Below the pieces are notes generated by a model. That model was not told the origin of the DNA. It was given only the letters and a program-made list of their open reading frames with translations, and did not search any database. This document shows positions 1-9,500 of a stretch of 64,000 bases of DNA, in pieces (the stretch's first letter is position 1; each line of letters starts with the position of its first letter). The position numbers and the translations under genes are program-made. The stretch comes from Maribacter sp. 4G9 (GTDB taxonomy: Bacteria; Bacteroidota; Bacteroidia; Flavobacteriales; Flavobacteriaceae). Location of the stretch: NCBI RefSeq assembly GCF_002742265.1, contig NZ_MDGL01000061.1, forward strand, positions 47,844-111,843. Direction: 5' to 3'.

Positions 1-240
1 ACCATCGTTTCCACCGGATAACCTTATGAGAATTAGGATATTATCCGTTTCCGCTGCTGCAATTCCTGCAGTCAATGGAGACGGGGAGGATGCCGTTAGC
101 ATATTGGCTCCCAGCAACATAGAACCGGAACCGGCAATTCCCAATGCCTGTAAGAAGGAACGACGGCTCCATATTTGATGTTCTTTATCATGACCATCGT
201 GTTCTAGTCCTTTGTGGGGTGAGTGGTGTGTATGGCACAT
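1..240 (-). CDS. DUF1501 family protein, Tat-exported (N-terminal part only)
   Basis: Reading leftwards from an ATG at 240, the 80 codons up to the window edge stay open. A His-rich leader (MCHTHHSPHK) is followed by a twin-arginine motif at residues 25-31 (SRRSFLQ) and a hydrophobic Ala/Gly stretch, i.e. a Tat signal. The mature part opens with ILILIRLSGGNDG, the hallmark start of the DUF1501 (sulfatase/alkaline-phosphatase-like) family. It sits 14 bp downstream of the DUF1800 gene on the same strand, the usual partner order in Bacteroidota, so the two are very likely one operon. The biochemical role of the family is not established. The gene is cut only by the window edge. Confidence 0.88.
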   Translation of the reverse strand, partial: MCHTHHSPHKGLEHDGHDKEHQIWSRRSFLQALGIAGSGSMLLGANMLTASSPSPLTAGIAAAETDNILILIRLSGGNDG

Positions 241-254
241 AGCAGTAGGTGTTG

Positions 255-1748
255 TTATTTTAATTGATATTCAGGTTGTCTGGCAAGGTATTGCATCAAG
301 AGATATACTTGATATGGGGCTTGTTGCCACATGGCCAAGGTCCAAGATTCTTGGTTCCCGCCTTCGTAGTACACGTCTTCCACATCGCTTCTAAAAATGG
401 CGAAAGCTTTTGCGTATTCTCCCTCGTCCAATAATCCTTTGGGGAGGATAAAATCGATGATGAGTCGGGCTACCACATCTGGGTTGGTACTGGTCAACCC
501 GGTGTTTCCTGTAATGGATAGGCCCAACGTCCTGAATTGTTCATTGTTCTGTTGGTAGAAGGTCTCCAATATGCTTTCGATGGTAAGCCATCTACCAATA
601 ATAAAGTTGGTGTTGATCCACGTTCTATCCCTTTGCCAACCGGCTACATCAAAAGGGTCGAACAGCTCTTGGCCTAACATTCCGCTATAATTGAGCATAG
701 AGCCCAATACGGTATCATCATAGGCAAAGCTAGTTTCCTTTAAGGTGTTCAAATAGAAATCGAACGGACTTTTAATTATCACGCCAATGGCCTCATCGTC
801 AAAAAAATGTTGACTTTTGAATAGTTGCCGTAGTACCGGAGCCAATTCAAAATTATTGGAAATGAAGGTGGATGCCATTCCGTCAATTATCGTTTGTGCG
901 TTGTTCGCATCGTCCTGGGAATCTGGGTGTACAAAGAACTCATAGAGTTTTCTACAGATGAATTCAGCAATTTCGTTGGGCCGTTGTTGGAAAAGGATGG
1001 TGATGACATCATCATAGCCCCAGGCGCCTGTCTGTCCCAAAATAGTTTTGGTGCCAGTATCATGTCTGTCAGCCCTAAAGGTTACTTGTGTACAACCTTC
1101 CTCACCACGCTCTACATAACCACTAAGAGCCCTTGCAGTTTCTATGATATCCTGTTCCGTGTAGCCATTACCTTCACCAAGGGTGAAAAGTTCGTATAAC
1201 TCTCGAGCATAATTCTCGTTTGGATTGTTGCCATTGTTGTAGACACCGTCCAAATAATAGAGCATGGCACTGGTAAGGCCAATTTCACTTACGAACGTCC
1301 TGAAATTTCCAATGGCGTTTCTTTGAAGGCAGTTGATGTAGTGGTACAAAAAGGAATTACACTCGTAAACATCCAATTCGGTTACAAAATGATTGCTCCA
1401 AAAGAAACTCAATCGGTCCCTAAGGTTGTTGGATAATAAGGCATTAGCGTATCCTAGGGCGAATTCTGACCGTTGTTGGTTTACGAGTTGTCTGCGGGCA
1501 TCATCGTCAACCGGGTAATTGGCATTGTTCCAATCTGCCCAAACGGGGGCTGCCGTGGGAGCCATGTTCATGGCCTGGTCCACAAGGTTGTCCACAAGGG
1601 TTCCTGCGTTCTGGCCAACAGCTTGGTTAATGGTATCTACCGAGGCACTGAATCCTAATCTTCTGTAAAGGTGTAAAGCTCTGGTCTGGTCTAAAGGTGC
1701 CGTATACGGAGCAAGCGTAGAAGTATTACAATTAATGAAATATTCCAT
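255..1748 (-). CDS. DUF1800 domain-containing protein
   Basis: The 497-residue product has the DUF1800 layout: an early HLYRRLGFSAS segment, RDRLSFFWSNHF, NENYARELYELFTLG, GYTEQDI and a later segment with FICRKLYEFFVHP. Length matches the family (about 450-550). DUF1800 proteins are almost always encoded next to DUF1501 proteins, as here. No clear signal peptide is visible at this start (MEYFINCNTSTLAPYT), so its location is uncertain. The enzymatic function of the family is unknown. Confidence 0.9.
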   Translation of the reverse strand: MEYFINCNTSTLAPYTAPLDQTRALHLYRRLGFSASVDTINQAVGQNAGTLVDNLVDQAMNMAPTAAPVWADWNNANYPVDDDARRQLVNQQRSEFALGYANALLSNNLRDRLSFFWSNHFVTELDVYECNSFLYHYINCLQRNAIGNFRTFVSEIGLTSAMLYYLDGVYNNGNNPNENYARELYELFTLGEGNGYTEQDIIETARALSGYVERGEEGCTQVTFRADRHDTGTKTILGQTGAWGYDDVITILFQQRPNEIAEFICRKLYEFFVHPDSQDDANNAQTIIDGMASTFISNNFELAPVLRQLFKSQHFFDDEAIGVIIKSPFDFYLNTLKETSFAYDDTVLGSMLNYSGMLGQELFDPFDVAGWQRDRTWINTNFIIGRWLTIESILETFYQQNNEQFRTLGLSITGNTGLTSTNPDVVARLIIDFILPKGLLDEGEYAKAFAIFRSDVEDVYYEGGNQESWTLAMWQQAPYQVYLLMQYLARQPEYQLK

Positions 1749-1937
1749 AGTCCTGATGTAGGGCGTTAATAATGTTACGTTCTATAGAGTTGGGGCTTCT
1801 ATTTAACGAAACGAAACTTGGGATAGTATAAGAATCCGTATATTTTCGTTGTCTGAGAGCCGAATTTAACATGTTCATTTTTTAAAAACGGTAAAAAGTC
1901 AATTTTTTCGACGAAATACACATTTTTACAGAATATT

Positions 1938-2297
1938 ATGGGAAAACATAATGAATTTGGAAAGGAAGGCGAGGAGATGGCCAAAAACTATCTCCTTAAA
2001 AAGGGATATAAAATCTGTTATCAGAATTATAGATACCTGAAGGCCGAAATTGATATCATTGCGAAAAAGGACAATGTCTTGGCCATCGTAGAGGTGCGTT
2101 CTAGAAGCTCTGATTTCTTGGAAAACATTGCGGAGACGGTAACTCCCAAAAAGATAAAGCTTTTGGTTATGGCCGCCGATCACTATGTAACCTCACATGA
2201 TTTGGACGTTGAAACCCGGTTTGATATTATTACAGTGCTAAAGGAAAAGGGAGGTGTTCAACTGGAACATCTAGAATCCGCGTTTTACCACTTTTGA
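1938..2297 (+). CDS. YraN/UPF0102 family endonuclease-like protein
   Basis: This 119-residue protein matches the UPF0102 (YraN) family in length and motifs: an N-terminal GKEGEEMAKNYLLKKGY helix, then AEIDIIAKKDNVLAIVEVRSR. The Asp and the Glu of VEVRSR stand where the PD-(D/E)XK active site of Holliday-junction-resolvase-like folds lies; the usual K is R here. The family is widespread but its function is not firmly known; a DNA-processing role is inferred from the fold. It is divergent from the DUF1800 gene and lies 87 bp before the ACT-type gene. Confidence 0.85.
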   Translation: MGKHNEFGKEGEEMAKNYLLKKGYKICYQNYRYLKAEIDIIAKKDNVLAIVEVRSRSSDFLENIAETVTPKKIKLLVMAADHYVTSHDLDVETRFDIITVLKEKGGVQLEHLESAFYHF

Positions 2298-2335
2298 TTA
2301 TCCTATTAAATTCATAGAATAATATTTAAAAACAT

Positions 2336-2367
2336 TTTGTTTTATTTATAACAAGTTGTTATATTTG
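2336..2367 (+). promoter_or_regulatory. Bacteroidota-type promoter of the ACT-type gene, with overlapping palindrome
   Basis: A TTTG at 2336-2339 and TATATTTG at 2360-2367 are separated by 20 bp and fit the -33/-7 consensus (TTTG / TAnnTTTG) used by the main sigma factor of Bacteroidota. The -7 box ends 17 bp before the ATG at 2385. The spacer holds a perfect 15-bp palindrome, ATAACAAGTTGTTAT (2348-2362), which overlaps the first bases of the -7 box and could be an operator. No regulator is identified. Confidence 0.55.
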
Positions 2368-2384
2368 CACATCAATCAAGAGTT

Positions 2385-3044
2385 ATGAAGACCATTTCAT
2401 CCGTAGTAGAACATTACATTAAGAAAAAACCTTTTTTACAAAGTGCTTTAGCGCAAGGAATCATCAACCTTACATCGCTATCAAGAATGGTAAAGCCAGA
2501 AATTGAAGCAGAATTGGGAAAGGACATACGAAACGGGGCCATAGTTATGGCCTTAAAGCGTTTGTCCGATGATTTGGAGTTTAGGGCCACCCATAAGATT
2601 TTGAAGGTTTTAAAGAATATTGGGGAAATTACGGTTAGGTCTTCCCTTACCGATTATACCTTTTTGGCCTCTGACACCATATTGGTGCATCAGGCAAAAT
2701 TATTGGAAGAAATCAATGAAAACCAAGATGTCTTTTATACTTCCAGTAGGGGAGTGAACGAGATCAATATTGTGATCAGTAGCGTTATGGATCCAACGGT
2801 CCAGAAATTGTTCAAAGACGAAAAGTGTACACAAAAGGCGGACAATCTTTCCTCCATCACGGTAAAGTTACCTGCAGAAAACGTTTCCGTACCGGGTATT
2901 TACTATTTCATTTTTCAGCGTTTGGCCTGGGAGGGAATCGTCCTATACGAGGTCATTTCTACCACAAACGAGTTTACCATTCTTGTAAATGACGAACAGG
3001 TGGACGTTGCTTTTAAGACCATTAAGGATTTAAAGACGCTTTAG
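2385..3044 (+). CDS. ACT-like regulatory domain protein (aspartate-kinase-like, no kinase domain)
   Basis: The 219-residue product has an N-terminal helical part (residues 1-80, including VVEHYIKKKPFLQSALAQG) and a C-terminal half that reads like paired ACT-type modules, for example SSITVKLPAENVSVPG followed by GIVLYEVISTTNEFTILV. Proteins like this are often labelled aspartate kinase in Flavobacteriaceae, but no amino-acid-kinase domain is present. ACT domains usually bind small ligands and control enzymes or transcription; ligand and target cannot be read here. A recognisable promoter with a palindrome precedes it. The true aspartate kinase of the window is elsewhere (26228-27475). Confidence 0.6.
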   Translation: MKTISSVVEHYIKKKPFLQSALAQGIINLTSLSRMVKPEIEAELGKDIRNGAIVMALKRLSDDLEFRATHKILKVLKNIGEITVRSSLTDYTFLASDTILVHQAKLLEEINENQDVFYTSSRGVNEINIVISSVMDPTVQKLFKDEKCTQKADNLSSITVKLPAENVSVPGIYYFIFQRLAWEGIVLYEVISTTNEFTILVNDEQVDVAFKTIKDLKTL

Positions 3045-3245
3045 TTCCTTTTTAGTAAGTTTGAAGAGCAAGGGAGAACTCTTAGGACTATAATAATCAA
3101 AAAATCCAAGTTGCAAATTCCATATATCAAAATGGGAACTAGCCAATTAATTTACTTTTGGAAACTCCCAAGCCTACAAGTAAGACGGTAAATTATAATG
3201 CACTCCTTTTTTTAGCGAAAATTACCTACGGTCTGGTCATCAGGT

Positions 3246-4574
3246 TTATTTTTGAATATCCCTCTTTAGATATTCGATAACGGCATTCGCGTCTTCTAGT
3301 CTGTCCAAGAAACGTTTGTCCTTGTCCAAAATGAAGTAGGTGGGCGTTTTTTGAACGGCAAATGTTTGCACATAGGGACTTTCCCATTTCTCAAGGGCAA
3401 TGGCGTGATGAAAATCAGCCAATCTTGGTATTGTTTTTTTCCAGTTTTCCATCCCATCCTCCAATCCAACGGCTACCACTTCCACATCTTGAATGTTCTT
3501 AAGTTGTTCATGGAGTACCGGTACTTCATTTAAACAGTGGGAGCAAGTGCTGCTCCAGAATATGAGGAGGTATCTTGATGCCCCTGATAGGCTGGACAAT
3601 GATTTTTTCTCACCGTTTTCCTCCCAGGTTATCTCTGGCGAAACGGCCCCTTTGCGAAGTCGTGTCTGGGTCTCGATAATTGAAATTAGGTTATCGTTTT
3701 TGGTTTCCTGGGCAAGCTTTTTCAAATAAGTTTCGTAAATATGGTCCGATACTTCATAGGCCTCACTTTCATTAGCTTTCTTCCAGGCCTTTGCCAAAAC
3801 GTTCGTTTGTAAAATTTTGGGTACGACTTCTAATTTGGAGGTTAGAAAATCAACGTTTTTATTTATTTCCTGTACCAAACCACTTTCCGGTGTTCCAGGT
3901 GGAATGGCCCAGAACATATAGTTCAGTACTTTATCCGAAAAGAACTCGGAAGCCTGAAGCGTATCATTTGTAAAATCTATATGGTCAAAATAATGCTTTT
4001 TCTTCGCTAATAGGTAATTACTCAGTGACATATACTTTTCCGGTAGATAATGCCTATTCGCCTGGATAAAGGTATCGGCAATCAAACCTTTGGATTTTGA
4101 CCCGTAGCTGTTTTGAATCTGTGCCATCTTATCGACCAATTGCATATACTCTTTTTTGTCGGATTTTCCATCGCTATAAAATGCCATGAACGCATCCTTG
4201 GCGTTTTCGATTTCAGAGAAATAGTCATAATAAATTGAGTTTTCTTTCGAACTCACTATGTCTATACCAGCTTCCAAATCAAAGTTGAGGACGATATCCT
4301 CTTCACAGTTATAAATTATGTCTATAAAATATTCATCTTGGGGAACGGCATAGACCAATCTATACAATCCGGGAGAAACGGAGTGGGGTAACGTAAATGA
4401 AAATTGGCCGTCCTTTACACCGGTATCCGTTACATATTCTACGCCATTGTTTGCAAGATGGTAGACCATAATATACCTGAAGGAATTGGCCGGGGAAAAA
4501 TTCCCTGAAACCGTATGCTGGGATTGCACACCCATTGAAAAAAACACTACTACTAAAACCTGTAAAAACCTCAT
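3246..4574 (-). CDS. TlpA-like thioredoxin-fold protein, exported
   Basis: The chosen ATG at 4574 gives a classical signal peptide (MRFLQVLVVVFFSMGVQSQ) and leaves 16 bp to the stop of the upstream hydrolase gene; a longer frame from 4631 would overlap it and bury the signal. The N-terminal half resembles the DUF4369/DUF5106-type segment common in Bacteroidota periplasmic redox proteins. The C-terminal half is a TlpA/AhpC thioredoxin fold with the CxxC motif C344-S-H-C347 in FWSSTCSHCLNEVP, a cis-Pro region (VQKTPTYFILD) and a total length of 442. It probably acts as a periplasmic thiol-disulfide oxidoreductase. It is cotranscribed with the beta-lactamase-fold hydrolase upstream. Confidence 0.8.
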   Translation of the reverse strand: MRFLQVLVVVFFSMGVQSQHTVSGNFSPANSFRYIMVYHLANNGVEYVTDTGVKDGQFSFTLPHSVSPGLYRLVYAVPQDEYFIDIIYNCEEDIVLNFDLEAGIDIVSSKENSIYYDYFSEIENAKDAFMAFYSDGKSDKKEYMQLVDKMAQIQNSYGSKSKGLIADTFIQANRHYLPEKYMSLSNYLLAKKKHYFDHIDFTNDTLQASEFFSDKVLNYMFWAIPPGTPESGLVQEINKNVDFLTSKLEVVPKILQTNVLAKAWKKANESEAYEVSDHIYETYLKKLAQETKNDNLISIIETQTRLRKGAVSPEITWEENGEKKSLSSLSGASRYLLIFWSSTCSHCLNEVPVLHEQLKNIQDVEVVAVGLEDGMENWKKTIPRLADFHHAIALEKWESPYVQTFAVQKTPTYFILDKDKRFLDRLEDANAVIEYLKRDIQK

Positions 4575-4590
4575 CTTTAAATTTCTGTAT

Positions 4591-5898
4591 TTAATTGGCA
4601 TTTTCAATTTTATAGGGACCATATACGGCATCCCTGAATTTTTTGTGTAACCCTATTTGGTCATAGGGAAACAATTGGACAAACATGACGGCCGTCAATT
4701 TATTTACCGGGTCCACCCAAAAAAGTGTGCTGGCCGCACCATCCCAATAAAACTCGCCTACCATGCCATGATTTTCGGCAGCATCTGCGGGCGGGTCCAC
4801 CCTAACTGCAAAATCGATTCCAAACCCTACCTGTCCTTTGGAAGGCAACCAGGATCTTTCGGTAATGCTATCGGCCAACTGGCTGGTGGCCATTAGTTTT
4901 ACCGTTTCCGGTTTTAATATTTGAACGGAATCAAGACTGCCATGATGTACGAGCATTTGGGCAAACCTCATATAATCGTCCAAGGTTGAGGTAAGGCCGG
5001 AACCCCCTCTTGTTAGCGGCCATCGCTGGGTATAATTACTGTAGGTGACGGAATCTTGCACCAAGGCACCTTCCCCTGTCCTAATGTATAGTTTGGCAAA
5101 TCTGTCGCGGTCCCCTTCTGGAATAAAGTATCGGGTTTCTTTCATTCCCAGTGGATCCAACACATTGTTTCTAACATATTCCCCATAGGGAACCCCGGAT
5201 ATCCGTTCCACCAATAGGGCCTGCACATCAACACTGGGGCCGTACTCCCATTGGGTGCCCGGTTGAAACCAGAGGGGAATATTGCCTAATTTTTCTCCTA
5301 AATCACTTAAGGTTGTTTCACGGTCGTAGATGTTCTTCTCCTCCAAGATTTCACTAAGTCCTTGAATATCAGGTCTGTTTGGAAACCCGGCAGTATGTCT
5401 GGTTACATCCCTAATCGTGACCGGCCGGTCTAAAGGTTCCGTGATTATTTTTCCCTTTGGATCCACACCGGTATAGACTTCCATTGCCGAAAATTCCGGA
5501 GCATATTTTGATATAGGGTCGTCCAAATCGAATTTTCCTTCTTCATATAGTGTCATGAGGGCCGTTCCGGTAATGGGTTTGGTCATGGAATAAATCTGGA
5601 CGATCGTTTTACGGTCCATTGGTTTTTGGGCTTCCTTGTCCGCATACCCAAAAGCATTGTAATACACTTCTTGACCGTTTTCGAATATTAGGGCCGAAAC
5701 TCCGGCAATGTTTCCAGAATCAATGAAAGATTTCAGGGTGGAATCTATTCTTTTTTTTGTCGATTCTGTAACCACTGAAATTTCCAATGGCCCTTTTTCC
5801 GATTTATTAATTTCCTTCTTGCACGAAACCAATACTATGAATGCAAGGCCAAAGCACATTGCGATGGGTTTCTGAAGTCGTCTTAAGAAAGTATTCAT
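4591..5898 (-). CDS. Serine hydrolase lipoprotein, beta-lactamase/esterase fold
   Basis: The 435-residue product begins with a lipoprotein signal ending in a lipobox (FIVLVSC, Cys26) followed by KKE. It has the class C beta-lactamase/family VIII esterase fold: the S-x-x-K nucleophile motif at S104-M-T-K107, a Tyr motif in QWEYGPSVD (the usual YxN Asn is not in place), and the C-terminal block FYWDGAASTLFWVDP that matches the G-G-A-A-G motif of EstB-like enzymes. Substrate cannot be predicted; esterase or peptidase activity is more likely than antibiotic resistance. The gene lies 16 bp upstream of the TlpA-like gene and is likely in one operon with it. Confidence 0.87.
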   Translation of the reverse strand: MNTFLRRLQKPIAMCFGLAFIVLVSCKKEINKSEKGPLEISVVTESTKKRIDSTLKSFIDSGNIAGVSALIFENGQEVYYNAFGYADKEAQKPMDRKTIVQIYSMTKPITGTALMTLYEEGKFDLDDPISKYAPEFSAMEVYTGVDPKGKIITEPLDRPVTIRDVTRHTAGFPNRPDIQGLSEILEEKNIYDRETTLSDLGEKLGNIPLWFQPGTQWEYGPSVDVQALLVERISGVPYGEYVRNNVLDPLGMKETRYFIPEGDRDRFAKLYIRTGEGALVQDSVTYSNYTQRWPLTRGGSGLTSTLDDYMRFAQMLVHHGSLDSVQILKPETVKLMATSQLADSITERSWLPSKGQVGFGIDFAVRVDPPADAAENHGMVGEFYWDGAASTLFWVDPVNKLTAVMFVQLFPYDQIGLHKKFRDAVYGPYKIENAN

Positions 5899-5922
5899 AC
5901 CTACTTTTTTGATTTTTTGTAA

Positions 5923-6075
5923 ATGAACTCCATAAGGAAGCAGCTAAAGATAATTGAAATTGAATCGATTACCTTGGAACGTAAGACTCAAATTTGCAAA
6001 GAGTTGACCTGCGAGAGTGCTTTGGATATAATTGGGAAGAGGAACAGGCGTTTAATTTGTCTTGGAGATTATTAG
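5923..6075 (+). CDS. Possible 50-residue small protein, unrecognised
   Basis: Between two leftward genes an open frame from ATG 5923 to TAG 6075 encodes 50 residues beginning MNSIRKQLKI and containing two Cys (CKELTC) and a basic end (GKRNRRLICLGDY). It lies in the divergent upstream region of the hydrolase. I do not recognise it, and no clear promoter is visible; an AT-rich stretch precedes it. It may be a chance frame in the intergenic region. Confidence 0.2.
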   Translation: MNSIRKQLKIIEIESITLERKTQICKELTCESALDIIGKRNRRLICLGDY

Positions 6076-6110
6076 GTAGGATTCATCCATGAACAATAAA
6101 AAAGTATCAT

Positions 6111-6443
6111 TTACACATTGGAATGAATGCGCATTTTGATGGAAGAAAGAACACTTTCCATCATTTCAATTTCCTTTTGATGGACAAAACCATCCGCTTT
6201 TGATACTTGATCCATGATATTTTCCAATAGCTCTTTTTTTTCATTTGAAAAGTTACAAATCATGGAGATGCTCTGTTCCGTTTCCAAAAAACGAGCCTGT
6301 ATCAAAAAATTGGCGTCAAAATCCAAAACTTCCATAAGTTTTCCAAAGGCATTGATTTCCCCATTGTGTACAACCCCATCTGCATGGATTAAGGCGTCAA
6401 TCACCTTTACTATGGCCAGTTTTTCAGAGATATCAAAAGTCAT
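6111..6443 (-). CDS. TerB-like small acidic protein
   Basis: The 110-residue, all-helical product carries two similar blocks, HADGVVHNGEI near residue 20 and KADGFVHQKEI near residue 85. Each is an Asp-Gly followed by Glu, the pattern seen in TerB/DjlA-like domains that bind divalent metals (D-G-x-x-x-x-x-E). Length and helix pattern fit a single TerB domain. The role is unknown; family members occur in tellurite and stress responses but also as stand-alone proteins. A second TerB-like protein is at 24033-24464. Confidence 0.55.
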   Translation of the reverse strand: MTFDISEKLAIVKVIDALIHADGVVHNGEINAFGKLMEVLDFDANFLIQARFLETEQSISMICNFSNEKKELLENIMDQVSKADGFVHQKEIEMMESVLSSIKMRIHSNV

Positions 6444-6549
6444 ATGTAAAGAACTTCACGTGGTTATTTATAGTTTAAGCTGTTGTGCTAAGGTATCTGA
6501 ATTAGGTTGTATCTGAGTGTTAAATCTGTCAAAAGTGCTATTTTTTGGA

Positions 6550-9500
6550 TTAACCACTTTTTTGCTCTGATAATTTTGAAGAGTTTTCATTTTTAGGTGT
6601 TCTTTCAAAAGGCAATAAAGCTTGTAGGGCTTTATCCACGGTATTGATGCCATCAAAAGTTAACAATAAACGAAGTCCGTTACGGGTCTGTTTTTCCTTG
6701 ATCCTGCATTTTTGCTGATGTGCCTGTACATATTGCAATACCCGCGTAAAATTCTCTGTTTGGTAGAAATCGGATTGCTGGTCGCTAATAAAATAGCCAA
6801 TCAACTTCCCTTGTTTCATTACTATTTTTTCTAGGCCAATACTATTCGCTATCCATTTTATTCGTACCGAATTCAATAAATCCTCCGCCTGTGGGGGCAA
6901 TTCCCCAAAACGGTCTATCAATTGTTTTTCAAAGTTCTGGAGTCCTTCCTCGTCATCTACCTGATTCAGGTCGGTATACAGCGTAAGCCGTTCCGTGATG
7001 TTGTTGATGTAGTCGTCGGGGAACAACAGTTCAAAATCCGAATCTATCTGTGTCTCCTTTACATACACTTTTTCATGTGGGCCATCCACCTCATCATACA
7101 GCTCCTTAAACTCGTTCTCCTTTAATTCTTCAATGGCTTCCGCGAGTATTTTTTGGTAGGTTTCAAAGCCGATTTCGTTGATGAATCCGCTCTGTTCGCC
7201 CCCCAGTAAATCGCCCGCACCACGTATTTCCAAATCCTTCATCGCGATATTAAAGCCACTACCTAAATCCGTAAATTGTTCCAAAGCCTCGATACGTTTT
7301 CGGGCATCCGTTGTCATTACTTCATAAGGAGGTGTAATGAAATAGCAAAAGGCCTTTTTGTTTCCACGGCCAACACGGCCCCTCATTTGGTGCAGGTCGC
7401 TCAGACCAAAATTGTTTGCGTTGTTGATGAAGATGGTATTGGCGTTGGTTACATCGAGCCCACTCTCTACAATGGTAGTAGAAACCAGCACATCAAATTC
7501 TCCGTTCATAAAGGCCAACATGAGTGTTTCCAGCTTTTTGCCGTCCATTTGGCCATGACCTATACCCACTTTGGCATCGGGTACCAAACGCTGGATCATG
7601 CCGGCTACTTCTTTGATGTTCTCGATCCTGTTATGGATGAAAAAGATCTGTCCGCCACGTTCTATTTCATAGCTTACCGCATCCCTAACGGTTTCCTCGT
7701 TAAACCGGATAACTTGGCTTTCAATTGGGTATCTGTTTGGCGGGGCCGTATTGATGACCGAAAGATCACGGGCGGCCATTAGACTGAATTGAAGTGTTCT
7801 TGGGATCGGGGTGGCCGTCAAAGTAAGCACATCCACATTTTCCTTGATGGACTTTAACTTGTCCTTTACTGATACGCCAAATTTTTGCTCTTCGTCCACG
7901 ATCAACAATCCCAGGTCCTTGAACTTTACATTTTTGTTCACCAATTGATGGGTGCCAATGATGATGTCCACCTTTCCGGAAGCCAAGTTCTCCAAGGTCT
8001 CTTTCTTTTCCTTGGCCGTTCTGAATCGGTTTAGATAATCTACCGAAACCGGCATATCCTTCAATCGTTCCGTAAAGGTCCTGTGATGTTGAAAGGCCAG
8101 AATAGTGGTTGGTACCAGAACGGCCACCTGTTTGCCATTGTCTACCGCTTTGAAGGCTGCCCTAATGGCCACCTCGGTCTTCCCAAAGCCAACATCGCCA
8201 CAGATCAACCGGTCCATGGGGCGTTCGCTTTCCATGTCCTTTTTAACGTCCTCCGTCGCACTACTTTGGTCCGGGGTGTCCTCATAAATGAAGGATGCTT
8301 CCAGTTCGTTCTGCAAGTAACTGTCCGGCGCGTATTGAAAGCCTTTTTCCAGACGTCTTTTGGCATACACTTTGATCAGGTCAAAAGCGATTTTCTTGAC
8401 CCGGTTTTTGGTCTTGTCCTTGATTTTTTTCCAAGCACCGGAACCCAGTTTATATATCTTGGGAACGGCGCCGTCCTTGCCGTTGAATTTGGATATTTTA
8501 TGAAGGGAATGGATGCTTACATAGAGGATGTCTCGCTCGCCGTACATCAATTTTATAGCCTCCTGTTTTTTGCCCTCCACATCAATTTTTTGCAGTCCCC
8601 CAAATTTCCCGATACCATGGTCAATATGGGTCACATAATCCCCAATCTCCAATTTATTGAGTTCTTTTAACGTGATGGACTGTTTTTTGGAATACCCATT
8701 CTTGATATGGAATTTGTGATACCGCTCAAAGATCTGATGGTCCGTATAACAGACCAATTTTAAATCGTCGTCAACAAAGCCTTGGTACAAAGGAAAAACT
8801 AAGGTCTGGTAATGTACTTTTTGGTTAACTTCCTCAAAGATGTCCTGAAAACGTTTGGATTGCTGCTCACTGGCACAGAATATATAGTTGGTATACCCTT
8901 TTTCCCTATAATCGTTTAGGTTTTCGATCAATAGATCGAACTTCTTGTTGAAGGAAGGCTGGGGTTTTGTGTTGAACTCAAACTGGGGTTGGTCCCTTTG
9001 GGAGCCATTTGCATTCAGGACCGGAAAATTTTGTAATTGCTCCTTGAAAGCTGTGCCGCTCAAAAAAAGCTCCTCTGGACTGGCGTGTTTTATGTCTTCG
9101 GAAAGTTTTGAAAATGCTTCCTTCGCCTTCTCAAAAAGGTCGTTGAGGCGGCCAAAAAGTAAATCGGTGTTCTTGCTGTAAACCAGCGTATTGGCTGCTA
9201 TATAGCTTAAAAAACCCTGCCGTTGTTCCGTAAGGAACTTGTTGGCCATGTTGGGAACTATGGTTATGCCATTGATCTTGGCATTGGATAGTTGTGTTTC
9301 CACATCGAAGGTTCTGATACTATCGATTTCGTCCCCAAAAAACTCAATACGGTAGGGTTCGTCATTGGAGAAGGAATACACGTCCACGATACCTCCCCGC
9401 ACCGAAAATTCCCCGGGTTCCGTCACAAAATCTACCCGTTTAAATTGATATTCGAACAGGACCTCGTTCAAGAAATCGAGGGATAGCGAATCGCCCAATT

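Noticed and set aside
2385..3044. Aspartate kinase
   Set aside because: No amino-acid-kinase domain is present; only ACT-like segments are seen.
4575..4631. N-terminal extension of the TlpA-like protein
   Set aside because: It would overlap the upstream gene and place a charged stretch before a clean signal peptide.
8083..8670. Rightward frame within mfd
   Set aside because: Complement of the Mfd translocase region; Mfd is certain.
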